NCBI GenBank assembly: GCA_900767885.1
Contig: CAAGAU010000014.1
Span: 62,001 to 126,000 of the forward strand
From: Clostridia bacterium
Lineage (GTDB): Bacteria; Bacillota; Clostridia; Christensenellales; Borkfalkiaceae
DNA: 64,000 bases
Direction of reading: 5' to 3'
The notes below the pieces were generated by a model. The model saw only the letters and a program-made list of their open reading frames with translations, was not told the origin of the DNA and ran no database searches. A program made the position numbers and the translations under genes. Shown in pieces: positions 33,980 through 42,144 of the stretch; the first letter of the stretch is position 1, and every line of letters starts with the position of its first letter.

Positions 33980-36346
33980 TTATTCGGCGTCCTTTACGAG
34001 CGCGTTGTCAAGAACTTCGCTTACGGTAGATACGGGTATGAATTTAAGTTCCTTTCTGACGTTTTCGGGGATATTTTCAAGGTCTTTTTCGTTTCCCTTA
34101 GGTATAATCACGGTCTTAATGCCCAAACGGTAAGCGGCAAGCGATTTTTCTTTAAGTCCGCCGATAGGCAAAACTTTGCCGCGAAGAGTAACCTCGCCCG
34201 TCATAGCCACGTCGCCGCGGACTTTTTTGCCCGTAAACGCCGACACGATAGCCGTAACAAGGGTTACGCCCGCGCTCGGTCCGTCTTTCGGAGTCGCCCC
34301 TTCGGGTACGTGAACGTGTACGTCGGTACTCTCGAACTTCTCGCCGTCTACGCCCAGATCGGAGGTATGAATACGCACGAAAGAATAGGCTATTTTCGCG
34401 CTTTCCTGCATAACCTCGCCGAGTTTACCCGTTAAAACGAGATTTCCTTTACCTTTCATAAGCGCGACTTCTACGGTAAGCGTAGTACCGCCGACCGCAG
34501 TCCAGGCAAGCCCCGTACACGCGCCGACCTCGTCGGGACGAAGTTCGTCGGTATAGGAGAACTTTTCCGCACCGATAAGTTTTTTGACTTCCGCGCCGTC
34601 TATCGAATAATTCTTCTTGCGCTTGTTTTCGGCGTAGGCAACCGCTATTTTACGGCAGACGTCGCCTATTTCGCGTTCGAGATTTCTCACGCCAGCCTCG
34701 CGCGTGTATCCGTCGATAAGTTCGTATAAACCGCTTTCGCGGAACGTAACTTTTGCGTCTTTAAGTCCGTTTTTCTCTATCTGCTTTGGTACGAGATAAC
34801 GTTTTGCTATTTCGTATTTCTCGTTACGGGTATAACCGTTGAGTTCCACTACTTCCATTCTGTCAAGCAAAGGCGCGGGGATAGTATCGAGCGAGTTTGC
34901 GGTTGTTATAAACAACACCTTCGACAAATCGAACGGGACTTCGAGATAACGATCGCGGAAAGTCGAATTCTGCTCGGGATCGAGAACTTCCAGCAGCGCG
35001 CTTGCGGGATCGCCGCGAAGGTCGCTGGAAAGTTTATCTATTTCGTCAAGAAGAATTACGGGGTTCATACTGCCCGCCTCTTTCATGGCGTAAATGATTC
35101 TGCCGGGGATAGCCCCGACGTAAGTTTTGCGATGTCCGCGGATTTCAGCCTCGTCCTTAACTCCGCCGAGGCTCATCCGAACGAACTTTCTGCCGAGCGC
35201 GCGTGCTACCGATTTTGCAACCGAGGTTTTACCCACTCCCGGAGGACCGTATAAACAAAGTATAGAGCCGCCCGTTTTACCCGTGAGTTTAAGCACGGCG
35301 AGATATTCGGTTATCCTTCTTTTAACGCTTTCGAGCCCGTAATGGTCGGCGTTTAAAACGCTTTCTGCTTTACTTAAATCGGTTTCGTCCTCGGTTTCCA
35401 CGCCGAAAGGCAAATCCAGCAGCCAGTCGAGATAAGCGGCAAGCACCGAATAATCGGGCGAGGACGGACTTATCTTACCCATTCGGAAAAGTTCTTTCAA
35501 AGCCTTTTCCTCTACCTCTTTGGGCATATTTTTGGCTTTTATCTTCTTTTCTAGTTCGTCGCGTTCCTCTTCGCCGTCGCCGAGTTCGTCGTGAATGACT
35601 TTTAACTGCTCGCGAAGATAATACTCGCGCTGATTTTTCTCTATGCCTACCCTTACTTTTTCGGCTATCTCGCGTTGCGTTTTGGATATTTCTATTTCGT
35701 TTATCAGCAACTCATAAAAAGTATAAAGTTTATCTTTAACGGAAATCGTTTCCAAAACGCGCTGTTTATCGCCCTCTTTAAACGAAAAATTATAAGTCGC
35801 CGCGTTTACGAAAGCGTTTGCGTCGGTCAAAGACAAAATAGCGTTGAAAGTATCTTTTGCGCCGCGAAGATTCTGCGCCGCGATAAAATTGCGCATCTCG
35901 TTTTTAACGAATCTGAAATACGCTTCGGTTTCGTTTTCTTCGCCATAGTCGGGTTCGATTTTTTCGACCCCGACCGAAAAATATTCTTCGGTAGAATAAA
36001 CCTCGCTAAGGCGGGCGGCGTACAACGTTTCTACGCTTACGCGCAAGTTATCCGCGGGCATACGCGAACAATGTTTGATGCGACAAACCGTACCTATCGA
36101 AAAGACGTCGGTAAGTTCGGGATTTTCTACGTTGGCGTCTATCTGCGCCGCGACGAACAAGAGCGCGTCGCCCTCGTTTGCAAGCGCGCCGTCTATCGCG
36201 CGGAGAGATTTTTCCCGCCCGGCGTCGAACGTAGTGGACACGTCGGGTAAAATAACTTTGCCGCGAAGTGCCACCATAGGCATACGATTTGATTTTGTTA
36301 TTAAATTATCGGAAGTTATTTCCGTAGTGCGATCGAAATTTTCCAT
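33980..36346 (-). CDS. lon: ATP-dependent protease Lon
   Basis: A 788-residue protein with the full LonA layout: N-terminal substrate domain (MPMVALRGKVILPDVSTTFDAGR), a coiled helical region, an AAA domain with Walker A YGPPGVGKTSVAKS and Walker B NPVILLDEIDKLSSD, and the C-terminal protease domain with DGPSAGVTLVTA carrying the catalytic serine and the lysine about 43 residues on (GGLKEKSLAAYRLG). ATG 36346 is chosen since it has AGGT upstream and the longer frame would run through a regulatory palindrome. Confidence 0.97.
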   Translation of the reverse strand: MENFDRTTEITSDNLITKSNRMPMVALRGKVILPDVSTTFDAGREKSLRAIDGALANEGDALLFVAAQIDANVENPELTDVFSIGTVCRIKHCSRMPADNLRVSVETLYAARLSEVYSTEEYFSVGVEKIEPDYGEENETEAYFRFVKNEMRNFIAAQNLRGAKDTFNAILSLTDANAFVNAATYNFSFKEGDKQRVLETISVKDKLYTFYELLINEIEISKTQREIAEKVRVGIEKNQREYYLREQLKVIHDELGDGEEERDELEKKIKAKNMPKEVEEKALKELFRMGKISPSSPDYSVLAAYLDWLLDLPFGVETEDETDLSKAESVLNADHYGLESVKRRITEYLAVLKLTGKTGGSILCLYGPPGVGKTSVAKSVARALGRKFVRMSLGGVKDEAEIRGHRKTYVGAIPGRIIYAMKEAGSMNPVILLDEIDKLSSDLRGDPASALLEVLDPEQNSTFRDRYLEVPFDLSKVLFITTANSLDTIPAPLLDRMEVVELNGYTRNEKYEIAKRYLVPKQIEKNGLKDAKVTFRESGLYELIDGYTREAGVRNLEREIGDVCRKIAVAYAENKRKKNYSIDGAEVKKLIGAEKFSYTDELRPDEVGACTGLAWTAVGGTTLTVEVALMKGKGNLVLTGKLGEVMQESAKIAYSFVRIHTSDLGVDGEKFESTDVHVHVPEGATPKDGPSAGVTLVTAIVSAFTGKKVRGDVAMTGEVTLRGKVLPIGGLKEKSLAAYRLGIKTVIIPKGNEKDLENIPENVRKELKFIPVSTVSEVLDNALVKDAE

Positions 36347-36363
36347 ATCAGTACCTGTTCGGC

Positions 36364-36389
36364 GCGGCGTTTTGCGCGCAAAACGCCGC
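36364..36389. promoter_or_regulatory. perfect 26-bp palindrome at the lon transcription start
   Basis: Two 13-base arms (36364-36376 and 36377-36389) are exactly complementary with no spacer. It begins about 12 bases downstream of the -10 box, so it lies in the first transcribed bases of lon. No T run follows on either strand, arguing against a terminator. It is not a CIRCE element. Confidence 0.6.
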
Positions 36390-36400
36390 ACCTTACTTAA

Positions 36401-36429
36401 ATTATACTATATTACGCAAAAAATTTCAA
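36401..36429 (-). promoter_or_regulatory. sigma-A promoter of lon-engB
   Basis: On the minus strand TTGAAA (36429-36424), 17-base spacer, TATAAT (36406-36401). Confidence 0.85.
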
Positions 36430-36448
36430 GCGTTTTATCTACCCGTAA

Positions 36449-36790
36449 CTACTTCGCGAGAAATTCAACTCCCTTTAACATAATTTCGTTTACGAGTTCG
36501 TCCGTAAGCGAATAATAGATTATTTTGCCTTCGCGTTCACAGGTAACCACGCCCGTATTGCGTAAAAGCCGCAATTGGTGGCTTACCGTGGTCTGATTTA
36601 TGCCGAGCACCGCCGACAAATCGCTTACGCAGGTTTTGGATATGGCGAGCGCGGCGACTATACGCAGGCGCGTTTTATCCGAAAAGGTTGAGAAAAAGTC
36701 CGTAAGGTCGCTCAACAGTTCGCCGTCCGGTACGTAATTTTCAACTATTCCCCAAGTTTTTTTATCAAGTTTAAGCGCAGTATTTTCCAT
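36449..36790 (-). CDS. ArsR/SmtB family regulator
   Basis: A 113-residue winged-helix repressor: LTDFFSTFSDKTRLRIVAALAISKTCVSDLSAVLGINQTTVSHQLRLLRN contains the recognition helix TTVSHQLRLL, and EREGKIIYYSLTDE is the wing. A single cysteine in the helix region (KTCVSDL) is at the position of the ArsR ELCVCDL motif but one Cys is missing, so metal or arsenite binding by that site is doubtful. ATG 36790 has GAGGAG upstream. It is divergent from a tiny membrane protein gene. Confidence 0.9.
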   Translation of the reverse strand: MENTALKLDKKTWGIVENYVPDGELLSDLTDFFSTFSDKTRLRIVAALAISKTCVSDLSAVLGINQTTVSHQLRLLRNTGVVTCEREGKIIYYSLTDELVNEIMLKGVEFLAK

Positions 36791-36910
36791 ATAATTCTCC
36801 TCTTTAAAATTATATACCTCGGCGGAATAAGTGTCAATATATACATATATTCTGATTTCGTCGCATAAGGTAGAATAAAAGAGAATTTTGTAGAAAAACG
36901 GAGGTTTTTT

Positions 36911-37087
36911 ATGTATAACGCAAATATCGTCTTTTTCGGGCTGTTGTTTTTGCTGTATTCGCAAGGCGCAATAAACCTTACGCAATTATTTTTACTGCTC
37001 GCCCTTATGTCTACGACTTCGTGTTGTTGCCAGAACTTAAACAACGACAATAATAATTCAAACAATAACGCTTTTAACAATCTGTAA
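36911..37087 (+). CDS. small membrane protein with Cys cluster and Asn-rich tail
   Basis: A 58-residue protein not recognised. The ATG has GGAGGT seven bases upstream. Residues 5-33 are two short hydrophobic stretches or one long helix (VFFGLLFLLYSQGAINL, LFLLLALM), followed by three consecutive cysteines (STTSCCCQN) and a tail in which 10 of the last 17 residues are asparagine. It is flanked by a strong terminator downstream and is divergent from the ArsR gene. Short Cys-rich or Asn-rich membrane peptides occur in spores, but nothing proves that here. Confidence 0.7.
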   Translation: MYNANIVFFGLLFLLYSQGAINLTQLFLLLALMSTTSCCCQNLNNDNNNSNNNAFNNL

Positions 37088-37091
37088 CGAC

Positions 37092-37127
37092 CGCTCGCCC
37101 GAAAGCAAAATTGCTTTCGGGCGAGCG
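37092..37127. terminator. bidirectional terminator
   Basis: Seventeen-base perfect arms (37092-37108, 37111-37127) separating the tiny membrane protein gene from the convergent ferritin-like gene. Confidence 0.8.
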
Positions 37128-37129
37128 TA

Positions 37130-37633
37130 TCATTTATTCAATTTTTCGAGTTGCCCGCGCAGGAGTTTAACGTGAAACTCCTCGTCGAGTTTTATTCTCC
37201 GTATCACGGCTACTACCCTTTCGTTAGTCAGTCTGCAAATAATCTCCTCGTATAAACTTATCGCCTCGAGTTCGCCGTTTATATCGCTTATAAGCATATT
37301 CTGCGGGTCTTTACCGTATACTACGGCTCGGGTATCGTATAAACGCGCACTCGGCACAGTCGTGGTAAACACGGGCGGATAACCGAGTTTTAAAATAAGA
37401 CTTCCTAAAATATCGAGATGTTTCATTTCCGCTAAGGAAATGCCCGTAAGCAAATCGGAAGTTTCCTTATAGCCGTAACTTTCAAAATAAAAATTATGAA
37501 ATCGGTATTGTAAAGTAGCGGTAAGTTCGCCTTTTAACCCCGCGTATGCGGGGGAAATTATCGTCGCGCTTTGTAAGTCCGTCGCCAAATCGTCGAAAGA
37601 CGGATAAGGCAAATCGAGAATAACGGGTTTCAC
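37130..37633 (-). CDS. ferritin-like diiron protein (CotJC/rubrerythrin-like)
   Basis: A 167-residue four-helix protein with carboxylate/His ligands at expected spacing: GELTATLQYRFHN, AEMKHLDILGSL, GELEAISLYEEI and DEEFHVKLLRGQ. This matches ferritin-like proteins grouped near Mn catalase and spore coat CotJC. The start is GTG with AGGAG upstream. It is divergent from the SOS-controlled radical-SAM gene, and one of the SOS boxes (37688) lies 55 bases upstream of its start, so joint regulation is possible. Iron or peroxide handling is inferred. Confidence 0.85.
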   Translation of the reverse strand: MKPVILDLPYPSFDDLATDLQSATIISPAYAGLKGELTATLQYRFHNFYFESYGYKETSDLLTGISLAEMKHLDILGSLILKLGYPPVFTTTVPSARLYDTRAVVYGKDPQNMLISDINGELEAISLYEEIICRLTNERVVAVIRRIKLDEEFHVKLLRGQLEKLNK

Positions 37634-37687
37634 ACTTTAAATCTCCTACTCACCATTATATTCGAAAACGCTATTTGCGGTTACTTG

Positions 37688-37701
37688 CGAACAAATGTTC
37701 G
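37688..37701. promoter_or_regulatory. SOS box (LexA site) 1
   Basis: CGAACAAATGTTCG fits the Gram-positive LexA consensus CGAAC-N4-GTTCG. It is 9 bases upstream of the -35 box of the radical-SAM promoter and faces the ferritin-like gene on the other side. Confidence 0.85.
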
Positions 37702-37709
37702 TGTTTTGC

Positions 37710-37738
37710 TTGACTTTAAATTTTAAACGGTTTATAAT
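37710..37738 (+). promoter_or_regulatory. sigma-A promoter between two SOS boxes
   Basis: TTGACT (37710-37715), 17-base spacer, TATAAT (37733-37738), leading to the radical-SAM gene. Confidence 0.85.
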
Positions 37739-37743
37739 AAATG

Positions 37744-37757
37744 CGAACAAACGTTCG
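37744..37757. promoter_or_regulatory. SOS box (LexA site) 2
   Basis: CGAACAAACGTTCG, a second perfect LexA-type palindrome, spans the expected transcription start of the radical-SAM gene. Confidence 0.88.
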
Positions 37758-37768
37758 GAGTTTACATT

Positions 37769-39022
37769 ATGTTAGACGGAGAAAGATTAAAAATACTTAC
37801 CGAAAGCGCAAAGTACGATGTATCTTGCTCTTCTTCGGGCTCGGACAGAAAAAATTTCGGAAAAGGGCTCGGCAACGCCGAATACGGCGGCATTTGCCAC
37901 TCTTTCACGCAGGACGGAAGGTGTATTTCTCTTTTGAAAATACTGCTTACCAACAAATGCGCCTACGACTGCCAGTATTGCGTGAACAGGCGGAGTAACG
38001 ACGTTCAGCGCGCCGAGGCAACGCCCGACGAAATCTGCGAACTCGTAATGAATTTTTACAAGCGCAACTATATAGAAGGTTTATTTTTATCATCCGCGGT
38101 TTATAAAAGTGCCGACTACACTATGGAACGGCTTACCGAAACGGTTATAAAACTGCGCAAACTATACGGCTTTAACGGATATATTCACCTTAAAGGCATA
38201 CCGTCGGCGGATTCAAAAACCATAATGCGCGCGGGCGAATTCGCGGACAGAATGAGTTTTAACCTCGAACTGCCGAGCGAAAAAAGTCTTAAACTGCTGG
38301 CCCCCGACAAAAGCCGCACGGGCATTTTAACGCCTATGAATATGATGGCGGACGAATACCGCGAGGCGAAAGCCGTAAAATACAACAAATTTTTACCCGC
38401 GGGACAAACCACGCAGATGATAGTGGGCGCGTCGCCCGAAACGGACGGGCAAATAATAAAACTCACGCAAGGTCTGTACCGCAAATTTTCGCTTAAACGC
38501 GTGTATTACTCGTCGTACATACCCATGAACGACCGCAACCCTTACCTGCCCGTTAAACCCGTGGGGTTACTGCGCGAACACAGATTGTATCAAGCCGATT
38601 GGCTTTTAAGGTTTTACGGATTTACCGCAAACGAGATATGCGACGAAAACGACAATCTTTCCGAGGACTACGACCCCAAATGCGGTTGGGCGTTAAGACA
38701 CCCCGAGTTTTTCCCCGTGGAAGTAAATTCCGCCCCGCCCGAAATTCTGGTAAGAGTCCCCGGGATAGGCTTTAAAAGCGCGTATAAAATCGTACAGGCG
38801 AGAAAGTACGGTAAACTCGATTTCGACTGTCTTGCCAAAATGCGCGTAGTGCTGAAACGCGCCAAAAATTTTATAACCTGCAAAGGAAAGTTTTTCGGAA
38901 CGGACGATCAGATTCAGATTAAAAACCAACTGCTTTTAGAAAACAGAATAGAAAACGACACGCAACTTTCGCTGTTTTCTTCGGCGGAAAATACGCTCAG
39001 CGTTTTAACGGGAGAACTATGA
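37769..39022 (+). CDS. putative DNA modification/repair radical SAM protein
   Basis: A 417-residue protein of the TIGR03916 type. The radical-SAM cluster motif is CAYDCQYC (CxxxCxxC, about residue 70). A helix-hairpin-helix DNA-binding motif lies near the end (APPEILVRVPGIGFKSAYKIVQARK), and the last segment ends in SLFSSAENTL. These features with a following TIGR03915-type gene mark a conserved two-gene pair thought to act on damaged DNA. It overlaps its partner by 4 bases and is preceded by two LexA boxes, so it is an SOS gene. The exact lesion repaired is not known. Confidence 0.92.
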   Translation: MLDGERLKILTESAKYDVSCSSSGSDRKNFGKGLGNAEYGGICHSFTQDGRCISLLKILLTNKCAYDCQYCVNRRSNDVQRAEATPDEICELVMNFYKRNYIEGLFLSSAVYKSADYTMERLTETVIKLRKLYGFNGYIHLKGIPSADSKTIMRAGEFADRMSFNLELPSEKSLKLLAPDKSRTGILTPMNMMADEYREAKAVKYNKFLPAGQTTQMIVGASPETDGQIIKLTQGLYRKFSLKRVYYSSYIPMNDRNPYLPVKPVGLLREHRLYQADWLLRFYGFTANEICDENDNLSEDYDPKCGWALRHPEFFPVEVNSAPPEILVRVPGIGFKSAYKIVQARKYGKLDFDCLAKMRVVLKRAKNFITCKGKFFGTDDQIQIKNQLLLENRIENDTQLSLFSSAENTLSVLTGEL

Positions 39023-39771
39023 TTTACTTTTTTACGACCGACGACGAAACGGGACTTTATTCCGCAATTTTTTACGCTTACGAAAAAAAGATTTTCCCCG
39101 ACGGAGTGTTTTGCGGTAACGAACAAATTTCCTTTACGAATACGGCGATAAAAATAACGCCCGACGAACAAAAGGCGTTACGGGTGAAAAAATGCCTGTA
39201 CGGCAGCAGAACAAAGCGCGCGGCGAGCGATATCGCGGTTGCGATAAAGAACGGCGAAAGCGACAAATTAACTATAATTTTCAATTACGCAAAACTCGTA
39301 ATAGATAATAAAAACAAAGATATTTCGAGCAATTTTGCAAACAATTGCGTTTTGGAGTTCGCGGACCTTATACGGCGCGTTTTTAACGAGGTACATCGTT
39401 TTAAAGGTTTTTTGCGTTTCGAGCAAAGCGCAAAAGGCTTTTTATACGCACACTACCGCCCCGACAACGATATTACCGCCTGCCTTATGCCGCATTTTTT
39501 CGCGCGGCTTAACGAATTGCCCTTTATAATTCACGACGTAACGCGCAACGTTATAGGTATGAGCGACGGAAAATCTTATAAAACTTTTTATGCGAAAGAC
39601 TTGACCGTTACCGTTTTTATTTCGGAAGAAGAGAAGAATTTTAAGGCGTTATGGCGCACTTACTACGACTCCATAAACATTAAGGAACGAAAGAATTTAA
39701 AGCAAATGCTGAATTATATGCCCGCGAGGTATCACGCCGACCTGCCCGAGAAAAACGGCTTTTCTCAATAA
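39019..39771 (+). CDS. TIGR03915-type DNA metabolism protein, partner of the radical SAM protein
   Basis: A 250-residue protein with DUF4130-like features: IYFFTTDDETGLYSAIFYAY at the start, FADLIRRVFNEVHRFKGFLRF in the middle, HFFARLNELPFIIHDVTRN and a C-terminal YYDSINIKERKNLKQMLNYMPARYHADLPE. Such proteins always follow the radical-SAM DNA repair protein and are otherwise uncharacterised. The 4-base overlap indicates coupled translation; the pair is under SOS control. Confidence 0.9.
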   Translation: MIYFFTTDDETGLYSAIFYAYEKKIFPDGVFCGNEQISFTNTAIKITPDEQKALRVKKCLYGSRTKRAASDIAVAIKNGESDKLTIIFNYAKLVIDNKNKDISSNFANNCVLEFADLIRRVFNEVHRFKGFLRFEQSAKGFLYAHYRPDNDITACLMPHFFARLNELPFIIHDVTRNVIGMSDGKSYKTFYAKDLTVTVFISEEEKNFKALWRTYYDSINIKERKNLKQMLNYMPARYHADLPEKNGFSQ

Positions 39772-39803
39772 TATAATGCGAAACTTAAATAAAACTTAAA
39801 AAC

Positions 39804-39834
39804 GCCGCCGCGAAAAATAATTTTTCGCGGCGGC
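39804..39834. terminator. bidirectional terminator
   Basis: GCCGCCGCGAAAAAT and ATTTTTCGCGGCGGC pair around a single base step; A and T tracts flank it. It separates the SOS pair from yqeY. Confidence 0.8.
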
Positions 39835-39842
39835 AAATAAGA

Positions 39843-40265
39843 TCATAAACTTTTTAATACGTTGCCTACGGCGCGCATATCTACTTTGCCCGCGTAGTTG
39901 GCTTTAAAATATTTCATAACCGAAGGCATGGTTTTGTCTTCAAGACCTTCGATAATCTTTTTTATTTCCTCGTCGGAAAGCATCTTGGGCAAATACTTTT
40001 CAACCGTGGCAAGTTGACGATTAAGACTTTCTACCGTTTCCGCCCTGCCCGCCTTTATAAAGCCTTCGCGTTCCTCGGTGAGTTCGTTCACGGTCTTTTG
40101 CAAAATGCGCGTTACGTCGGCGTCGGTCATCTCTTCGCCCGCCGCCTTTTTCTCTATACCCGCAAGCATAAGTTTGTTTATTACCGCGTTGAGCGCGTCT
40201 ACGGCGTCTTTATCGCGCGCCTTCATCGCCTCTATTTTTACCTTTTTAAAATCTTCTATTCTCAT
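39843..40265 (-). CDS. yqeY: GatB/YqeY domain protein
   Basis: A 140-residue helical protein: VDALNAVINKLMLAGIEKKA, TRILQKTVNELTEEREGFIKAGR, and the C-terminal TMPSVMKYFKANYAGKVDMRAVGNVLK, which is the YqeY tail shared with GatB of tRNA amidotransferase. Role unknown; tRNA-related action is suspected. It starts one base after aspS, so they are cotranscribed. Confidence 0.92.
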   Translation of the reverse strand: MRIEDFKKVKIEAMKARDKDAVDALNAVINKLMLAGIEKKAAGEEMTDADVTRILQKTVNELTEEREGFIKAGRAETVESLNRQLATVEKYLPKMLSDEEIKKIIEGLEDKTMPSVMKYFKANYAGKVDMRAVGNVLKSL

Positions 40266-40266
40266 T

Positions 40267-42069
40267 TTAGTCCTTCCTTATATCTATATAAAGTTCTTCG
40301 AGTTGCTTTTCGTCTACGGGCGAGGGAGCGTCGCTCATAAGGCAAGCCGCGGTCTGTACTTTGGGGAACGCGATTACGTCCCTTATGGACTCGTCCTTGC
40401 AAAGCAGCATCGTAAGCCTGTCGAGTCCGAACGCAAGACCGCCGTGCGGAGGCGCGCCGTAATTGAACGCGTCTACGAAAAAGCCGAATTTACGCTGAAT
40501 ATCCTCGTCCGTAAAGCCGAGAATGTTAAACATTTTCTTTTGCAGGTCGCGCGAGTGAATACGGATAGATCCGCCGCCCGCCTCCTGACCGTTTATAACA
40601 AGGTCGTAAGCCTTGGCGCGCGCCTTATCGGGCGCGGTTTCGCACAAATCTATATCTTCGGTCATAGGCGCGGTAAAGGGGTGGTGTACCGCCATAAACC
40701 TGTTTTCTTCCTCCGACCACTCGAACATCGGGAATTCCGTTATCCACAAAATATCGTACTGATTTTTGTCGATAAGACCGAACTTTTCGGCAAGCATAAG
40801 CCTTAACCCGCCGAGGGTGTTAAACACGACGTAATCTTTATCGGCGGCAAAGAACAAGGTATCGCCTTCCTCAAAATCGGTGCGAGATTTGATAGCCGCT
40901 ATATCTTCCTCGGTTAAAAATTTCATAAACGACGACTTAATTTCGCCGCCCTTTTGCCGGGTCATCCAGCAAAGACCTTTCGCGCCGAGCGTTTTTGCGT
41001 ATTCCACGCAAGCGTCGAGGTCCTTACGCGAAAATTTATCCGCAAGACCTTTGGCGTTTATCGCTCTTACGCTACCGCGGATAGGTCCTATTTTTATGGC
41101 GAGCGCGTCGGTAAACACTTTGAAAAAGGACGACGCAAACAGATCGGAACAGTTTACAATCTTCATTCCGAAACGGGTGTCGGGCTTGTCCGAACCGTAA
41201 TTTTCCATGGCGTCCTTATAGCGCATAACCTTAAAGTGTCCGTCGCCTAAATCTAAGCCGCCCGCCGTTTTGAATATATTTTTGATAAGTCCCTCTATGG
41301 GGTACATTACGTCCTCTATCTCGTCCACGAAACTCATCTCTACGTCGATCTGAGTAAACTCGGGTTGACGATTGGCGCGTAAGTCCTCGTCGCGGAAACA
41401 TTTGGTTATCTGGAAGTACCTGTCGAAACCCGCAATCATCAAAAGTTGCTTATAAAGTTGGGGCGACTGCGGCAAAGCGTAAAAACAACCCTCGTGTATT
41501 CTCGACGGAACGAGGTAGTCCCTCGCGCCTTCGGGCGTGGATTTGCCGAGCATGGGCGTTTCTATTTCTATAAAGCCGTTTTCCTCGAAAAATTTGCGCG
41601 CGGCAAGCGTTATTTTGTAACGCGTAATAAGGTTGTTCTGCAAAGACGGACGGCGCAAATCGAGGTAACGATATTTTAAACGCAAAGTTTCGTTTACGTT
41701 GGTATCGTCGAGTATTTCGAACGGCGTAGTATCGGCTTCGGCTAAAATTTTAAGTTCGCTCGCAAGTATCTCTATATCGCCGGTCGCGATTTTGTCGGTT
41801 TTGCTCTCGCGTTCTCTTACCGTGCCTTTTACGGCAAGAACGTACTCGGAACGGATAGTCTGCGCTTTTTTGAATATTTCGTCGTCGGTGGTGTCGTCAA
41901 AAACTATTTGCACTATGCCCGTGCGATCACGCAAATCGACGAATATAAGGCTGCCGAGATTTCTGCGCCTTTGTACCCAACCCGTTACCACAACTTCCTT
42001 GCCTGCCATTCCGGCGGTAAGAGTTCCGCAGTAATCGGTTCTTCTTAAATTACCCATAAATTCAGCCAT
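40267..42069 (-). CDS. aspS: aspartyl-tRNA synthetase
   Basis: A 600-residue class II synthetase: N-terminal OB fold (VVTGWVQRRRNLGSLIFVDLRDRTGIVQIVF), motif 2 region FRDEDLRANRQPEFTQIDVEMSF, a GAD-type insert and motif 3 GLAFGLDRLTMLLC. Length is typical of the bacterial-type enzyme. No T-box or other leader RNA was seen upstream. Followed by yqeY. Confidence 0.98.
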   Translation of the reverse strand: MAEFMGNLRRTDYCGTLTAGMAGKEVVVTGWVQRRRNLGSLIFVDLRDRTGIVQIVFDDTTDDEIFKKAQTIRSEYVLAVKGTVRERESKTDKIATGDIEILASELKILAEADTTPFEILDDTNVNETLRLKYRYLDLRRPSLQNNLITRYKITLAARKFFEENGFIEIETPMLGKSTPEGARDYLVPSRIHEGCFYALPQSPQLYKQLLMIAGFDRYFQITKCFRDEDLRANRQPEFTQIDVEMSFVDEIEDVMYPIEGLIKNIFKTAGGLDLGDGHFKVMRYKDAMENYGSDKPDTRFGMKIVNCSDLFASSFFKVFTDALAIKIGPIRGSVRAINAKGLADKFSRKDLDACVEYAKTLGAKGLCWMTRQKGGEIKSSFMKFLTEEDIAAIKSRTDFEEGDTLFFAADKDYVVFNTLGGLRLMLAEKFGLIDKNQYDILWITEFPMFEWSEEENRFMAVHHPFTAPMTEDIDLCETAPDKARAKAYDLVINGQEAGGGSIRIHSRDLQKKMFNILGFTDEDIQRKFGFFVDAFNYGAPPHGGLAFGLDRLTMLLCKDESIRDVIAFPKVQTAACLMSDAPSPVDEKQLEELYIDIRKD

Positions 42070-42144
42070 CTGAGTTCTCCAAAATGTAAATACGAGAATA
42101 TTTTAGACTTTTAAAGCCGAAAAGTCAATTACTTACGCGCCGTT

